Counted from the stretch's first letter, positions 1-11,600 are shown. The stretch is 64,000 bases of DNA from Panicum virgatum (GCF_016808335.1 NC_053150.1:41753607-41817606); one strand, 5' to 3'. Notes: generated from the sequence alone by a model not told the origin. Program-made: numbers and translations.

Positions 1-829
1 ATTTTTCAGTTTGAAACGGTGCCAATTTTCAGGATCTAACACAGCCTACGGAGTGCGGATTTTGCTGATGTCCACACTAGCAGTTAGCCTGCAGTTCGCA
101 GTGAACAGCTGGGGCATCGTTCTTCTGTGGTTGCCGTCTGCCCATCATGGTCAAGGTTGCAAGGACCTGAAACGGGCAGGTCCACGCCACGCAGCTGGCG
201 AACACCATCCGCATCCAGGCTCATGAAACGGTCAGGCGCTTCTTGCACCGGCGGATGGCTGCCGCGGGGAAAACGCCACGGAACTCCCGGTTTCTCAACA
301 CTCCGGCACTTCACCTTCCGAGAAGATCACCAAACGTTCTGACGCCCGAGGTCCAGGCACCGGCGCGCCAGCCGCTAGATAGCACGACGGCGCCGGCGCC
401 GCGAGGTGCGTGAGCTACGGTGCTGAAAAGGTCAAGTAAACAGGTGCTGGTTCCTCCTTTTGTCCCGCTTTGTATGTAACCGGTGGTTTTGGGTGCCGGC
501 CAGCAGAAACGCCAGATCCTCGCGTTGGGAACGGGAAGGATTTTCTTGGCTTCCCACACCACGCACTGCCTTGCGCGCCAGCCGAGCTGCGTGTTTTTTG
601 GTTGGTCACCACGAGCAATGTCCTCTGTTTCCAATTTTGATCTGTCCTGACGTCCTGTGCGGATCTCACTGCCAATCCAACTTGTTGCATCGCATCCCCA
701 CTGTGCATTCGCGCCGGGAATGCATGCCATTGCCATGCCCCTCGGTTCCAGCAGCTTGCTGCTACCTCCGTTCCTTGCCGCTTCAGCTCCAACAATGGCC
801 GCAGCAAATCGGTGCATGGACTAGACCTG
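1..829. other. No recognisable gene
   Basis: Mixed-composition sequence. Short open frames exist on both strands, but none shows a domain, motif or codon pattern that I recognise, and they overlap one another in the way chance frames do. It could be the remnant of a transposon or the flank of a gene outside the window. Confidence 0.4.
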
Positions 830-1092
830 ATCACGGGCCACCCGACCCGATAAACCCGACCCAATTCGTCCGAAAAAAACTCGACTCGACCAAGTGACGG
901 GTCGGATACGGACCGAAATATTTGACCCGAAACACGAAAAAACCATTTCTAACCCGAAAATTACACACAAAATTGCGGGGCAACCCGAATCTGACCCGAC
1001 CCAATCATGTCATGGGTCGGGCATGGGCCAACATTTTTTGACCCGAAACCCGAAGTGATCCGACCCGAACCCGATCTGACCGGACAGATGAT
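830..1092. repeat. GACCCGA-rich dispersed repeat
   Basis: The motif GACCCGA or its complement recurs many times in about 260 bases, mixed with runs of A. Sequence of this type is a common transposon remnant in grass genomes. I see no terminal repeats or target duplication, so the class is not assigned. Confidence 0.4.
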
Positions 1093-1105
1093 CAGATCTA
1101 GCATG

Positions 1106-1438
1106 GGCTGTGTTTGGTTTCCCTGTCATACCTATCGCACACGATTCCCAAAAAAAAATCTCACATGCATGGAGTACTAAACGAAGTTTATTTGCAAAAC
1201 TTTTTCACGGATGGGTGTAATTTTTCACGACGAATCTAATGATAGTAATTAATCGATGATTATCTATAGTGGTGCTACAGTAACCATCATCTAATCGTGC
1301 GGTCAAAAGCCTCATTAAGTTCGTCTCGCGAAGTAGCGCAGGGTTGTGGAGTTAGTTTTATAAATTGCCTTTATTTAGTACCCTTAATTATTGGTCAAAA
1401 TTTTTGTGCCACATGTGCTATTTCGAACCAAACAGGGC
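1106..1438. mobile_element. MITE with TGTTTGGTT-type terminal repeats
   Basis: The left end reads GGCTGTGTTTGGTT, and the right end read on the other strand is GCCCTGTTTGGTT, an imperfect inverted repeat. The element is flanked by ATG on both sides (1103-1105 and 1439-1441), consistent with a 3-bp target duplication. It has no coding capacity. Length (333 bp) and ends fit a grass Tourist/Harbinger- or hAT-like MITE; the exact superfamily is uncertain. It lies about 580 bp upstream of the subtilase start codon. Confidence 0.6.
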
Positions 1439-2020
1439 ATGGACTGATGGAACTGTGACGAAACAGTGCGCCGCGAGTTGACTCCAGCTGCGCCCCAGCA
1501 GATGCAGAAAGGGACGGGCTGCGAATAGTGGTAGCAGTTCATGCCCATGCGCGTGCCCTGATTTGAACGGTGAATTGCACGGAGTTTTTTTTTTACAGCA
1601 AGTAGCAGCAGCCGCACACCCACAGCCCGCAGGAGGCAAAGGCGTACGCACGCGGCACCAGGCTCCAGGCAGGTCCCGGCGCCCGCGTACAAACCACGAG
1701 CCGGTGGATGGATCCGGACTCCGGAGCCCACGTCCGTGTCGGCCCATCTGGGCCATCCATCCATCCTCCGCTCCGCTCCTCCACTCGCTCCGCCGCATCC
1801 ACGGCCGCGCCGCGTCACCGCTCCTCCCCCCGTCCCCGTACCGCACCGCCACGGCACCACCGCATCTGGCCTGGCCGGCCCGCCTCCCCCATTCCCTCTT
1901 CTTTACTTCGAGGTAGCATAGCAAGCGAGGCGCCTCGCTTACCGCCCCATCGCCCCGCTGCCGCCGCCACCGCCACCGCCATCCAATACTCCACTCCACC
2001 GCCCGATCCGGCATTGCGCG
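1439..2020 (+). promoter_or_regulatory. Upstream region and 5' leader of the subtilase gene
   Basis: No competing gene is visible. The last 250 bases become C-rich and pyrimidine-rich, as is usual for a grass 5' leader. I see no convincing TATA box. The transcription start cannot be placed from sequence alone. Confidence 0.4.
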
Positions 2021-4444
2021 ATGGCGCTGCTGATGCGGCCGCGCTGCTGCCACTACCCCGTCCTGCTTCCGCTGCTGCTGGTGGCTGCGGCGGCGGCGGC
2101 GGCGGGCGCCGACGAGGACGCCGGCGGTAGGGGAGCGGAGCGTACCTACATCGTGCGGGTGGACGCGGACGCCAAGCCGTCGGTGTACCCGACCCACGCG
2201 CACTGGTACGAGGCGGCGGTGCTGGCGGCGACGGCCGGGGACGGCGCGGGGGGCTGGCCGGAGGGGGGCCCGCTGATCCACACCTACTCGGCCGCCTTCC
2301 ACGGCTTCTCCGCGCGGATGTCCCCCGCCGCCGCCGCCGCGCTGGCCTCCGCCCCCGGGGTGGCGGCCGTAGTGCCCGAGCGCGTGCGCCGCCTCGCCAC
2401 CACGCGCTCCCCGAGGTTCCTCGGCCTGCTCTCCTCCCCGCCCTCCGCGCTGCTGGCCGACTCCGACTTCGGGGCCGACCTCGTCATCGCCATCGTCGAC
2501 ACCGGCATCTCCCCCGCGCACCGCAGCTTCCACGACCGCGGCCTGGGCCCCATCCCGGCGCGGTGGCGCGGGGTGTGCGCGTCGGGGCCCGGGTTCCCGC
2601 CGGCCTCCTGCAACCGCAAGCTCGTCGGCGCGCGTTTCTTCTCCAAGGGGTACGAGGCCACCTCGGGGCGGATGAACGAGACCGCCGAGGTCAGGTCCCC
2701 GCTCGACACCGACGGCCACGGGACGCACACGGCGTCCATCGCCGCGGGGAGGTACGTGTTCCCGGCCTCCACGCTCGGGTACGCGCGCGGTGTGGCGGCC
2801 GGGATGGCGCCCAAGGCGCGCCTGGCCGCGTACAAGGTGTGCTGGGTCGGCGGGTGCTTCGACTCCGACATCCTCGCGGCCTTCGACGCGGCTGTTGCAG
2901 ACGGCGTCGATGTGGTCTCCCTCAGCGTCGGCGGCGTGGTCGTCCCGTACTACCTCGACGCCATTGCCATTGGGGCGTTCGGCGCAACCGAGGCCGGGAT
3001 CATGGTGTCGGCTTCCGCCGGCAACGGCGGCCCCGGCGGGCTCACCGTGACCAATGTGGCGCCCTGGATGGCCACTGTCGGGGCCGGGTCGATGGACCGA
3101 GCTTTCCCGGCCAACGTGCGGCTCGGCGACGGCCAGGTGCTCGACGGCGTCAGCGTGTACGGGGGTCCCGTGCTCGAGCCTGGCAAGATGTACGAGCTGG
3201 TGTACGCGGGGGCCAGCGGCAGCGGAGGCGGCGGCGCGTCCTCGTCCGCGGCCGACGGGTACTCGGCGTCGATGTGCCTGGACGGGTCGCTGGACCCGGC
3301 CGCGGTGCGCGGCAAGATCGTGGTGTGCGACCGCGGCGTGAACTCGCGCGCCGCCAAGGGGGACGTGGTCCGCCGCGCGGGCGCCGTCGGGATGGTGCTG
3401 GCCAACGGGGCGTTCGACGGCGAGGGCCTCGTCGCCGACTACCACGTCCTGCCGGCGACCGCCGTCGGCGCGGCCGCGGGCGAGAAGCTCCGCAAGTACA
3501 TCGCGTCATCCACCAAGCAGAGGCCGGCCACGGGCACCATCGTGTTCGAAGGCACCCACCTCGGCGTGCACCCGGCGCCGGTGGTGGCCGCGTTCTCGGC
3601 TCGTGGCCCGAACCCGCAGTCCCCGGAGATCCTCAAGCCGGACCTGATAGCCCCCGGCCTGAACATCCTCGCCGCGTGGCCCAGCGGCGTGGGCCCGGCC
3701 GGCATTCCCTCCGACACCCGGCGCACCGAGTTCAACATCCTCTCGGGCACCTCCATGGCGTGCCCGCACGTGTCCGGCCTCGCCGCGCACCCGACCTGGA
3801 GCCCGGCGGCGATCAAGTCGGCGCTGATGACCACGGCGTACGTGAGGGACAACCGCAACGGCACGATGGTGGACGAGTCGACGGGCGCGGTGGCCGGCGC
3901 GTTCGACTTCGGCGCCGGGCACGTGGACCCGATGCGCGCCATGGACCCGGGACTCGTCTACGACATCGCCCCGCGGGACTACGTCAGCTTCCTCTGCAAC
4001 CTCAACTACACGGAGCAGAACATCCGCGCCATCACGCGGCGCCAGGCGGACTGCCGCGGCGCGCGGCGCGCCGGGCACGCGGGCAATCTCAACTACCCGT
4101 CCCTCTCCGCAACGTTCACCGCCGCCGGCGGCAGGTCGGCGGCGACGACGATGAGGACCCACTTCATCCGGACGGCGACCAACGTCGGCGGCGGGCGGGC
4201 GGTGTACCGCGCGTCGGTCAGCGCCCCCGCGGGGTGCAACGTGACGGTCCAGCCCCGTCAGCTGGCGTTCCGGCGCGACGGGCAGCGGCTGAGCTTCACG
4301 GTGCGGGTGGAGGCCGCGGTGGCGCCCGGGGAGAGGATGGAGCCCGGGAGCTCGGAGGTGCGCAGCGGCGCGCTGACGTGGAGCGACGGCCGGCACGTCG
4401 TGCGCAGCCCGATCGTGGTGACGGTGCAGGCGCCGTTGCAGTGA
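2021..4444 (+). CDS. Subtilisin-like serine protease (SBT1 type)
   Basis: A single 807-residue frame without introns, typical of plant SBT1 subtilases (usually about 750-800 residues). The order is: hydrophobic Leu/Ala-rich signal peptide (about residues 12-30), inhibitor I9 prodomain (about 40-125), S8 catalytic domain, a PA insert (about 395-490) and a C-terminal fibronectin-III-like domain (about 700-800). The catalytic triad is visible: Asp160 in VDTG, His233 in DGHGTH and Ser578 in GTSMACPHVSG; Asn335 in SAGNGGPGG is the oxyanion residue. By family knowledge the product is secreted to the apoplast and cleaves proteins or peptide hormones; its substrate is unknown. The start was chosen because it gives a complete signal peptide. 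Oddity: after HVSG the protein reads LAAHPTWSP, about five residues shorter than the usual family spacing. Confidence 0.95.
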   Translation: MALLMRPRCCHYPVLLPLLLVAAAAAAAGADEDAGGRGAERTYIVRVDADAKPSVYPTHAHWYEAAVLAATAGDGAGGWPEGGPLIHTYSAAFHGFSARMSPAAAAALASAPGVAAVVPERVRRLATTRSPRFLGLLSSPPSALLADSDFGADLVIAIVDTGISPAHRSFHDRGLGPIPARWRGVCASGPGFPPASCNRKLVGARFFSKGYEATSGRMNETAEVRSPLDTDGHGTHTASIAAGRYVFPASTLGYARGVAAGMAPKARLAAYKVCWVGGCFDSDILAAFDAAVADGVDVVSLSVGGVVVPYYLDAIAIGAFGATEAGIMVSASAGNGGPGGLTVTNVAPWMATVGAGSMDRAFPANVRLGDGQVLDGVSVYGGPVLEPGKMYELVYAGASGSGGGGASSSAADGYSASMCLDGSLDPAAVRGKIVVCDRGVNSRAAKGDVVRRAGAVGMVLANGAFDGEGLVADYHVLPATAVGAAAGEKLRKYIASSTKQRPATGTIVFEGTHLGVHPAPVVAAFSARGPNPQSPEILKPDLIAPGLNILAAWPSGVGPAGIPSDTRRTEFNILSGTSMACPHVSGLAAHPTWSPAAIKSALMTTAYVRDNRNGTMVDESTGAVAGAFDFGAGHVDPMRAMDPGLVYDIAPRDYVSFLCNLNYTEQNIRAITRRQADCRGARRAGHAGNLNYPSLSATFTAAGGRSAATTMRTHFIRTATNVGGGRAVYRASVSAPAGCNVTVQPRQLAFRRDGQRLSFTVRVEAAVAPGERMEPGSSEVRSGALTWSDGRHVVRSPIVVTVQAPLQ

Positions 4445-5275
4445 GAGTGGCAGACCGGATCCATCACGGCGGAGCAGGTGGCGAGGTGTTCGGACTTGAG
4501 AGTGAAGTGAAGCGAACACAGGCTCGGTGTTCTTGTAATCTTATCGCTCCGAGGGCCTTGCGTCCGTGCCCGTAAGGTGTTAGTGCTGTTCGATTTGAGG
4601 TTGCTGTTATAAATGTAGTATACTACGCCATGGAAGAGCTGTATAATTAGTAGAAGTATTAGCTACGTAAGCTATACGGGAAGACTGGAACTCTGGCTCG
4701 GAGTTCTCTACTTGTCTGGTCCTTCCCGATCCTTTACCTTTCATTTCCCCCTGTTTTCAGAAGCATGGCAGTGTGAATGGTTTTGCAGTGGTGCAATGGG
4801 AGGGTATTTTCGAAGCAGATTTTTTTTCGAAAAGCTGACGCAGTTTTTTGTGATGCCGCGTGTGCACGGCACTCATGATCCACCTACGATCTGGTACCAC
4901 CAGTGACTGCCGTGCCGAATGGTCCTCACCTGAGCTCACACACATTGGCGTGTCAAAGTGCGATGCTAATGCTTCGCGAGCGAGATATGGGGTGGGGGCA
5001 GTTTGTACTTGCAGTGGGATCTCACGCTTTCACTTCACCCCGCCCGCCTTTAAATTTCGCAAGGAGATGGAGGGAATGGCTGCTGGCCGCTTTGTCAAAA
5101 GGCAAACCGCCGTAGGGAAGAACATGTCGCCACCCGCCGTTAACAGCAGCTTTGAGAAGAGACGCTGGTTCTTGTGGTACGGCAGGTCACGGGTAGGCGA
5201 GTGAACCGGAACCTTTTAGGGCTGCTGATGTCGCCTTTTTCGTGCGGGAATCGGATGATGATAGATACTATCTGT
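4445..5275. other. 3' flank of subtilase and intergenic DNA
   Basis: The first part probably holds the subtilase 3' UTR; a canonical AATAAA signal is not obvious. The rest shows no gene, RNA or terminal-repeat structure that I recognise. Confidence 0.4.
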
Positions 5276-5304
5276 GAGTTGATGATAGATACTATCTGTG
5301 AGTT
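5256..5304. repeat. 24-bp tandem duplication
   Basis: The segment GATGATAGATACTATCTGTG plus AGTT occurs twice in immediate succession. It borders the left side of the possible retroposed element that follows. Confidence 0.75.
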
Positions 5305-6790
5305 TTTTGGAAACAGTTGCATGTAGCAAGCGAGCAACCAGTAGAGGGGGCTCCGTCTCTCCGCTCGCGTCGCCCCCCGCGCGGGCGACCGAGCGGACTC
5401 CAAACCCTAGCTGCCGCCTCCCTCATCTCGTCTCCCTCCGCCGCGTCGCCGCCAGAACAGGCTGCCGGCAACCCGCGCGGCCCGTGAGGAAGGCGGCAGC
5501 CTCAAGCTTGCTCGCGCGACGGCGCGGCGGGCCTCCGCGGCGGTGGCGGCGGCGGCTGGCCACGGATCCGGTGCTGCCCCGGTCGGATCCGGTGGCCGCG
5601 CGACGGGAGGTGCGTGGATGTGCGTGGGGGGCGGCGACCGGCGCTGGGTTGTAGCGACGGCGGCGGCGGCGGCGGCCGGCACGGACGGCAGCGGTGGCGG
5701 CCGGCGCAGGTCGACGGCGGTAGCGGCTGCCAGTGTGAATGGGCACAGGGGCTGCTGTTGGTGGCTGCAGGTCGTGGCCCGGCCGTGGCTCGCCGGGGCT
5801 GGTGGTGGTGGGTGCAAGCCGTGGCCCGGCCGTGGCTGGTCGTGGCCGGTCGTGACCGTGGCTGGTCGTTGCCGTGGCTAGCTAGGGTCGGCGTTCAGGC
5901 GACGGGATCTGAGGTGAGGCGGTTGGTGCTTCTCGACGGTGATGCTGGCCCGACGCCGCCTTGGTGGTGGGGTTGGGGAGCTGGCTGGCGTATGCTGGTG
6001 GCGCCGTGGTGGTGCTTCAGACTGGGCCGGGCTTCTTCCGGTGGAGACGATGCAGAGGCGACGAGGAGTGGGCTACTGACTTGACCAAGAACGTGTGGCA
6101 GGCATGGTGCTGAGTCGGGCGAAAGCCTTCACTGACGCTTTTGTCAGTGGCGATGGTGGAGGCGCCCTTGTGGCGTTGTTGTCCCTGCTGGGGGCACCAT
6201 TGTGAGGCACCATGTCCCCTGCTGCATAGGGCTCTCGAGGGTTTGTGTTGGCAGGATGGTGCAGAAGACCCATGGGTGCTGGAGGTCTTGAGCTGGCGCA
6301 CTTGGTGCTGTGGTGACCCCGGTGTCGGTTGGGCTGAGGTGTCGCTCTCATAGTGGTTTCATATATCTGAGTCCTTGACAGAGAAGTGCGAGGCGGTGAG
6401 AGAGGCGAGGCCCCCACGCAGAGTGGCCAGAATCAGTGATTTTCATCGGTGCTGCGACGGGAGTGTTCTGCTGATGCTCCTTTGGGACAGGGGGATCGAT
6501 GATTGTGTGTGTGGCTTGAGGGTGATCTCCCATGGTGGAGGAGTTCGAGGTGCCGTTCAGACTTGCAGCGGGCCGCGGCTTTCGGCGTGGCACAACGTCG
6601 GCGACGACGGCGAAGTTCGCGGCGGTTTCTTTCACTTCCTCTTTCAGTTTGTGGTGGTGTAGTGTTTTGTTAGATGTGTTGTTTGCGTGCGTTGTTTGTG
6701 TGGTGGTGGTGTTCGCTTCGACGCGTTATGTACGAATATTTTTTCTTCTTATATGATGTGACTGTACTCATGCTTTTTATTTAAAAAAAA
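5286..6790 (+). mobile_element. Possible retroposed element (LINE-like or processed)
   Basis: The interval ends in a short A-run (AAAAAAAA at about 6783-6790) and is bracketed by the same 10-mer, GAGTTGATGA, at 5276-5285 and 6791-6800. That pattern is what target-primed retroposition leaves. The first 700 bases are very GC-rich and resemble a GC-rich leader; the last 200 are T/G-rich. No reverse transcriptase or endonuclease is visible, so this would be a non-autonomous or truncated copy, or a retroposed transcript. The long GC-rich open frames inside have low-complexity Gly/Arg/Ala composition and are probably not genes. Confidence 0.35.
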
Positions 6791-6800
6791 GAGTTGATGA

Positions 6801-7844
6801 GTTTACAGTGTGGTCACGGCCCGCACCGTGCCAACAGAGATGGCAATCTCTGACGTGCTAGTGACTAAAAAGGTTAGTGTTTTGTTGACCTGGTTTGACG
6901 TTCGTTGACGACCGGGGCTTCTGCTTTTGCGCTGCTGCGTTGATTAATCGATCATTCCCGGCGGGGCGACCGGACGAAGCATCAAACGTGTCCTGATGCC
7001 CCAGCACATGCTGTGCTGCCGTTGGGAGCGCCGGCCGGCACATGACTTGTAGTAGTTGCTACTGCTTGTAATTAAGTATGCACGTCCTGTGCTAATGACA
7101 CCCGCTGCTCGCTGCCGCTGATGGTGGACTGGCCTCCCTCTCGTTGACCTGGTTTGACCTCCATGGCCAATTGGCCACCCTTGGCTTCATCGCTTGTGCA
7201 GTGCCCCGACACGGCGACACAGGCTTTGCGTGGCTGGAGTGGGGGAGTGACTGCGAGGTTCATATTTGAGTGACCGATGCCGAAGCCGTCGATCTCTTCT
7301 GCTCTCGCTCGCTCGCTTCCCGACGTCGCCTCGAGGCGCGCTCGGCGTGCCTGTGCGGGCTCCTGCGCCCCGGCCTGCCCCGAGCGGCGCGAGCCCGCAG
7401 CCGCGCCGCGGCATGCGTGCGTGCGTGCTGGCCTGCGGGCACGGCCGCACGGGCACTACACGGGCGGGCGGGCGGCGGCACCGCGCGTCCCGGGTTCAGT
7501 TTGCTTCGGTTCTTCTGTTGGGTTGGGTTCCCGTGCGCGGCCGCGCTCGCCAGGCGCCACGGCTGGTGCCTGCCTGGTAGAGGGGACTAGGGGAGATTCC
7601 TTTGTCGGGGCGTGTCCGGCGGCGACTTTAGACCGTCCACGATGTGGTTTGGGCATACGTTGTGACCAGTAACGCCAGTTTGATCGGAAGTTTTATGGAG
7701 AATTTCATAACACTAAATATTATCAATTTTGTTGACATGCCAAGGAGAGAGAAGGATGGAGCTTCATGAGATGTGAGGAGGGTTTCATCACCATGAAACT
7801 CAATTGGCACAGTTACCTAGTTCTCATGAAACTCCTACTGAGAC
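6801..7844. other. Intergenic; no recognisable gene
   Basis: A GC-rich block (about 7260-7610) gives overlapping low-complexity open frames in several phases, with no recognised domain. The stretch 7660-7844 is AT-rich, contains repeated ATGAAACTC-type words and may be a MITE remnant similar to DNA near 29950-30040. Confidence 0.35.
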
Positions 7845-9416
7845 TGTGTTATCGCCAGAATTTGACCATGATTGGTAGGCCAAATGTCAGAAGAAGCCAA
7901 CGGTAAAGGAGTCCACTTAGCCAGACTTATATCATAAATTTGGCCAAATATGATGATAACTGTGCACTCAAGGCACAAGCCGAGATGGAGTTACGGGCCT
8001 AATTCATGTTGAAGTCCAGTCTATTCGCGAGGCTGGTTTGGACTGCAGGAAGAGGCCGCACGAAAATGGACGCCCAGGCCACATATGGACTCCGTTTTGG
8101 ACGCTCTAGATATGCATGGAAAACTAAGGAGATAATCTTTCCAATACAACTGGAATCACGTCCAGATTCGCTCGGAGTTGACGGGAACTGCCGAAACAAT
8201 AGGACGACCAGAATCTGCCACAATTATACGGCATGTTTCGGCTGATATTTGGAAGCTTCATGAAGATCTGGACCGGTGGAGGGAAGAGTCCAGATCATGT
8301 TATCTAATCTTCAAGTCTTTATTGAGTTGTAATCTATCTCTAGTCTTCGTTTAGGAAAGAGTTTAGAGGTTGCCTTGCACGGCAAGAAGTCTCCGGACTA
8401 TAAATATGTACCCTATGACATTTGTAAAGAAGAACGTCATCACGTCTCGCAATCAACAACTCTCAGCGCATTGCCACCCCTAATCTTAGGGTTTCATCCA
8501 AGTAAGCGTCATGCTGCCCTGATCGCTCCTTGCGATCAGGGCAGCGCTATTCTTATTTTTACCTTGGTATTACTCGTACTGAAGCATTTTTGATGGCGAG
8601 TAATGCTAGTTATCCTGATGTTCGTAGCATGGCTTTAGTAGATCTATTGTGCTTTGTTGCTTATCATCTACGAATATCATGTTGCTTTTCGTGCAGTCAC
8701 GTTTTAATTTTATGCTAGTTCTTGGTGTGTAGAATTAGTTGCACGGAAATAACACCCTGCTTCTTTTCGGTCTAGCAGATCCAATCTGTTACGGTTTGCT
8801 CTTGCTCATAAGAGTTGGCGTGATATCTGCTAGGTTAGGCCTTGCAAACGGATTAGATGATCCGGTGATGTATTAGATGCTTTGTCTTAGCCTTAACAGT
8901 GAATTGATCCGGGAATCGGCTCTTGCTAGTTATTAGGCCTCTGTTTTTTGTTATGGTTTAGTTATTTATTACGTTCATTAGGCCCAATCACGTGTAGGAT
9001 GTTCCGATCTAGCAGTGAAGCTTTGACCGTCGTGGATTAGATTAATTAGATTTAATTGAAGCAGCTTTACACTCATTTTCTCTATTTATCAATATCCGGA
9101 TAGATGCAGATCCAATCTGATACTGGGACTCGATCGGCTCTTTAAAGCCGATGCAAGAGTCGTCCCAGGGAGCCGACCGCGGCTCGGACTTACGTTTTCA
9201 CGTATTTGTGTACGCAGGTAAATCGTTGCAAGCACGTTCGCACCTTCCTAATCGGGTATAGGTCAGGTGGCACGCCCGACTTTCTCCGGAATCTCCGGGC
9301 GCGTGGCGGAATTGCGGGCCGTCGACGAGGGAGCAGTGCCTGCCAGCGCCCCGGCGACCTCCCGGCTCTTAGTGTTGCCTGTCGCTGCTCGCCGGTGGGT
9401 TTCGACCGACAACACA
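7845..9416 (+). repeat. Gypsy 5' LTR
   Basis: The repeat begins TGTGTTATCGCCAG and ends ACAACACA, giving the expected TG...CA ends. About 1572 bp. Its first 620 bases match 15110-15735 closely. A TATA box (TATAAATA) lies at 8399-8406 and is conserved in the other LTR. Confidence 0.85.
8399..8406 (+). promoter_or_regulatory. LTR TATA box
   Basis: TATAAATA in a conserved context of the LTR; the second LTR has the same motif at about 15664-15671. It probably sets the retroelement transcription start. Confidence 0.6.
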
Positions 9417-9419
9417 TTC

Positions 9420-9437
9420 TGGCATGCCTGGTGGGAC
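9420..9437 (+). other. Gypsy primer binding site
   Basis: TGGCATGCCTGGTGGGAC lies three bases after the 5' LTR, where the tRNA primer anneals. The form TGGCACGCCCGGTGGGAC is common in grass Gypsy elements; which tRNA is used was not determined. Confidence 0.6.
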
Positions 9438-9466
9438 CTTCATCAACAACAACGCTCACCGCAGAG

Positions 9467-11600
9467 ATGGCAGGAGCTCAGGACCAAGCACCGGTTCCGC
9501 CGGTCACCAAACCTGTCACGTATGAAGAGTTGACTACAGAGCACAAGCAAAAATATGATGAGATCAAAGCTCAGTTCGAAGCCGATCTCATCGGCTCTTT
9601 TAAGAGGACCCACAACCACGGCATCAGGTGGAAGGGGTTCTCACCAGAGGGCGCTCTCGACAATGTTGACCTGTCCGTGCCTTCAGAGGAGCGCACCAGA
9701 GCCCTACGCCAGGAGATGAACTACATGGTGGCTCATGCGCTTCATCGGCACTCAGAAAGCCTGGTGAACGAGCTTGAGCGCGTGGCACATCGCGTTGTCC
9801 AGGAGGTGATCAAGAACCAATACTCCCCATCGGGACCAATCCTGGGGAGCCACATGGGAGAAGCTGCACTGCAATTTAGGCCGCCAGTGTCTTACTCACT
9901 CGCGGCAGCAGGACAGCAGAATTCGCCGATCTATGTCGTTCACAAGATCGGCGGTGATCCTGGAGAAGGCCAGTTCCTGACCGAGCCACCCAAGGAGATC
10001 CCGTACGGCTACACGTGCGCATACATCCCTGACAGCGTCAATCCAACACGCTCGGTGCAGTTGGTAAGCACGGGAGCTTCTGGAGCAAATGCGGAGAAAC
10101 AAGCGTGGCTGGCAAAGTACGCTACCGGGCCGAGTGCTAAGCCATCGGCCCCATGAGTTCTTAGTGTGGGGCAGGTCAGTGCAATACTGAGAGACCAGTT
10201 TGACATCCTGCCCAAGAGAAAAGCGATCAGCTATTCCAAGCCGTATCCAAGTGACTACGACTTGATCCCATTGCCACCCAAGTATCGGCTCCCTGAGTTT
10301 AGCAAGTTCAACGGGTCGGAAGGAGCCAGCTCCATTGAGCATGTGAGCCGATACTTAACGCAGCTGAGGATGATCTCAGTATCGGATCCGCTTAGGGTCC
10401 GGTTCTTCGGCCAATCTCTTACAGGCCCAGCTTTTGGATGGTACGCGTCATTGGCTACAGATTTGATTCGAACTTGGAGGCAGCTGGAAGATCAGTTCCA
10501 TCCCCAGTATCACTCAGAGGCTGCTGAAGCTGGGATTGCCGACCTCGCCCAAGTTAGGCAGAAGCGAGGAGAGACTGTGTCGGAATACATACAACGCTTC
10601 AAAGAGGTCAAGAATCGATGCTACTCATCACGCATTACGAAGAAGGAAGCAGTCGATCTGGTAGTTCTGGGACTCGCTAAGCCGATCAAGGATATGGCTT
10701 TCCAGTTGGAGTTCGCATCTCTGGCGCACCTGGTGTATAAGCTGATAGCGTACGAGCTTTACCATCATGAGCTGTACCAGGACAAGTTCAAGCGCCATGT
10801 GAACATGGCCCAAGCGGATGAATCTGATGACTCTGGCAAGGAGCAAGAAGTGGCCGTGGCAGAGTGGACTCGGGGGGGCAAACCCCGTCCCGTGCAAATG
10901 GATCAAACAGCAGGGGCTTGTGAAGGGCTTCGACTTCAACGTAGCCAAAGCAGAGCAGATATTTGATCTGCTGCTCAAAGAAAAACAGCTGAAGCTCCCA
11001 GAGAATCACAAGCTGCCAACGACACAGGAGCTGCAGGGAAGGCTAGACTGCAAGTGGCACCACTCGTTCACCCATGTCACAAATGACTGCAAGGAGCTAC
11101 GTTGGCAGATCTAATCGGCTATCGAGCAGGGCCGATTAATTCTGGCCCAACATACGATGAAAGTGGACAGTCAACTGTTCCCACAGGCTAACGTGGTGGA
11201 GCTGTCAGGTTTCGGACCCAAGGGCCAGAACTTGGCATTCCAAATCAACATGGCGGGGCCCATGTGCCGCCGTGACGAGCAAAGGAAAGAGGCCGCTTCT
11301 GGCAAACGGCCCCAAGATAAATATGAGCCAGAGCAGCAACATGTTACTGAAGAACAAGTGCGTCACATCCGCAATCAGTTCCCAGCTTCCAATCGGCTTC
11401 TAGAAAAGTACCAGTATCAGTACAAGTTGCTCCGCCGATATGAATCGGAAGAGGAGGAGTATGAGCACTGCACAGGGAGGACGCTGGGGAGGCACCAGGC
11501 TATACGCGACCACTGGCATTGCCCATTCTTCAGGCACTGTTGGAATTCCGGCATGAGCCGATTGCCTAGTATAGATGATTGCTTGGAGTGCAGGCCTTAG
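9467..11600 (+). pseudogene. Gypsy gag, broken
   Basis: Translation opens at ATG 9467 (MAGAQDQAP). The first 230 codons end at an in-frame TGA (10154-10156), after which the same frame continues with the retrotransposon gag domain (LPEFSKFNG, FFGQSLTGPAFGW, RGETVSEYIQRF). At the run of seven G at 10872-10878 the frame shifts; the new frame carries CKWHHSFTHVTNDC and later a C2HC-like segment (HWHCPFFRHC), both typical of nucleocapsid parts in this clade. More in-frame stops follow, for example near 11112 and 11598. Not functional as it stands. Confidence 0.85.

Noticed and set aside
1418..3445. 675-codon minus-strand open frame opposite the subtilase
   Set aside because: Rich in Arg, Gly, Ala and His with no domain; it is the antisense shadow of a GC-rich coding sequence.
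2563..4575. 670-codon + strand frame overlapping the subtilase
   Set aside because: Arg-rich low-complexity translation in the wrong phase; the overlapping frame has the full subtilase domain order and catalytic triad.
5614..6084. GC-rich open frame of 156 codons as a gene
   Set aside because: Several phases are open at once, composition is Gly/Arg/Trp-rich, and no domain or splice structure supports it.
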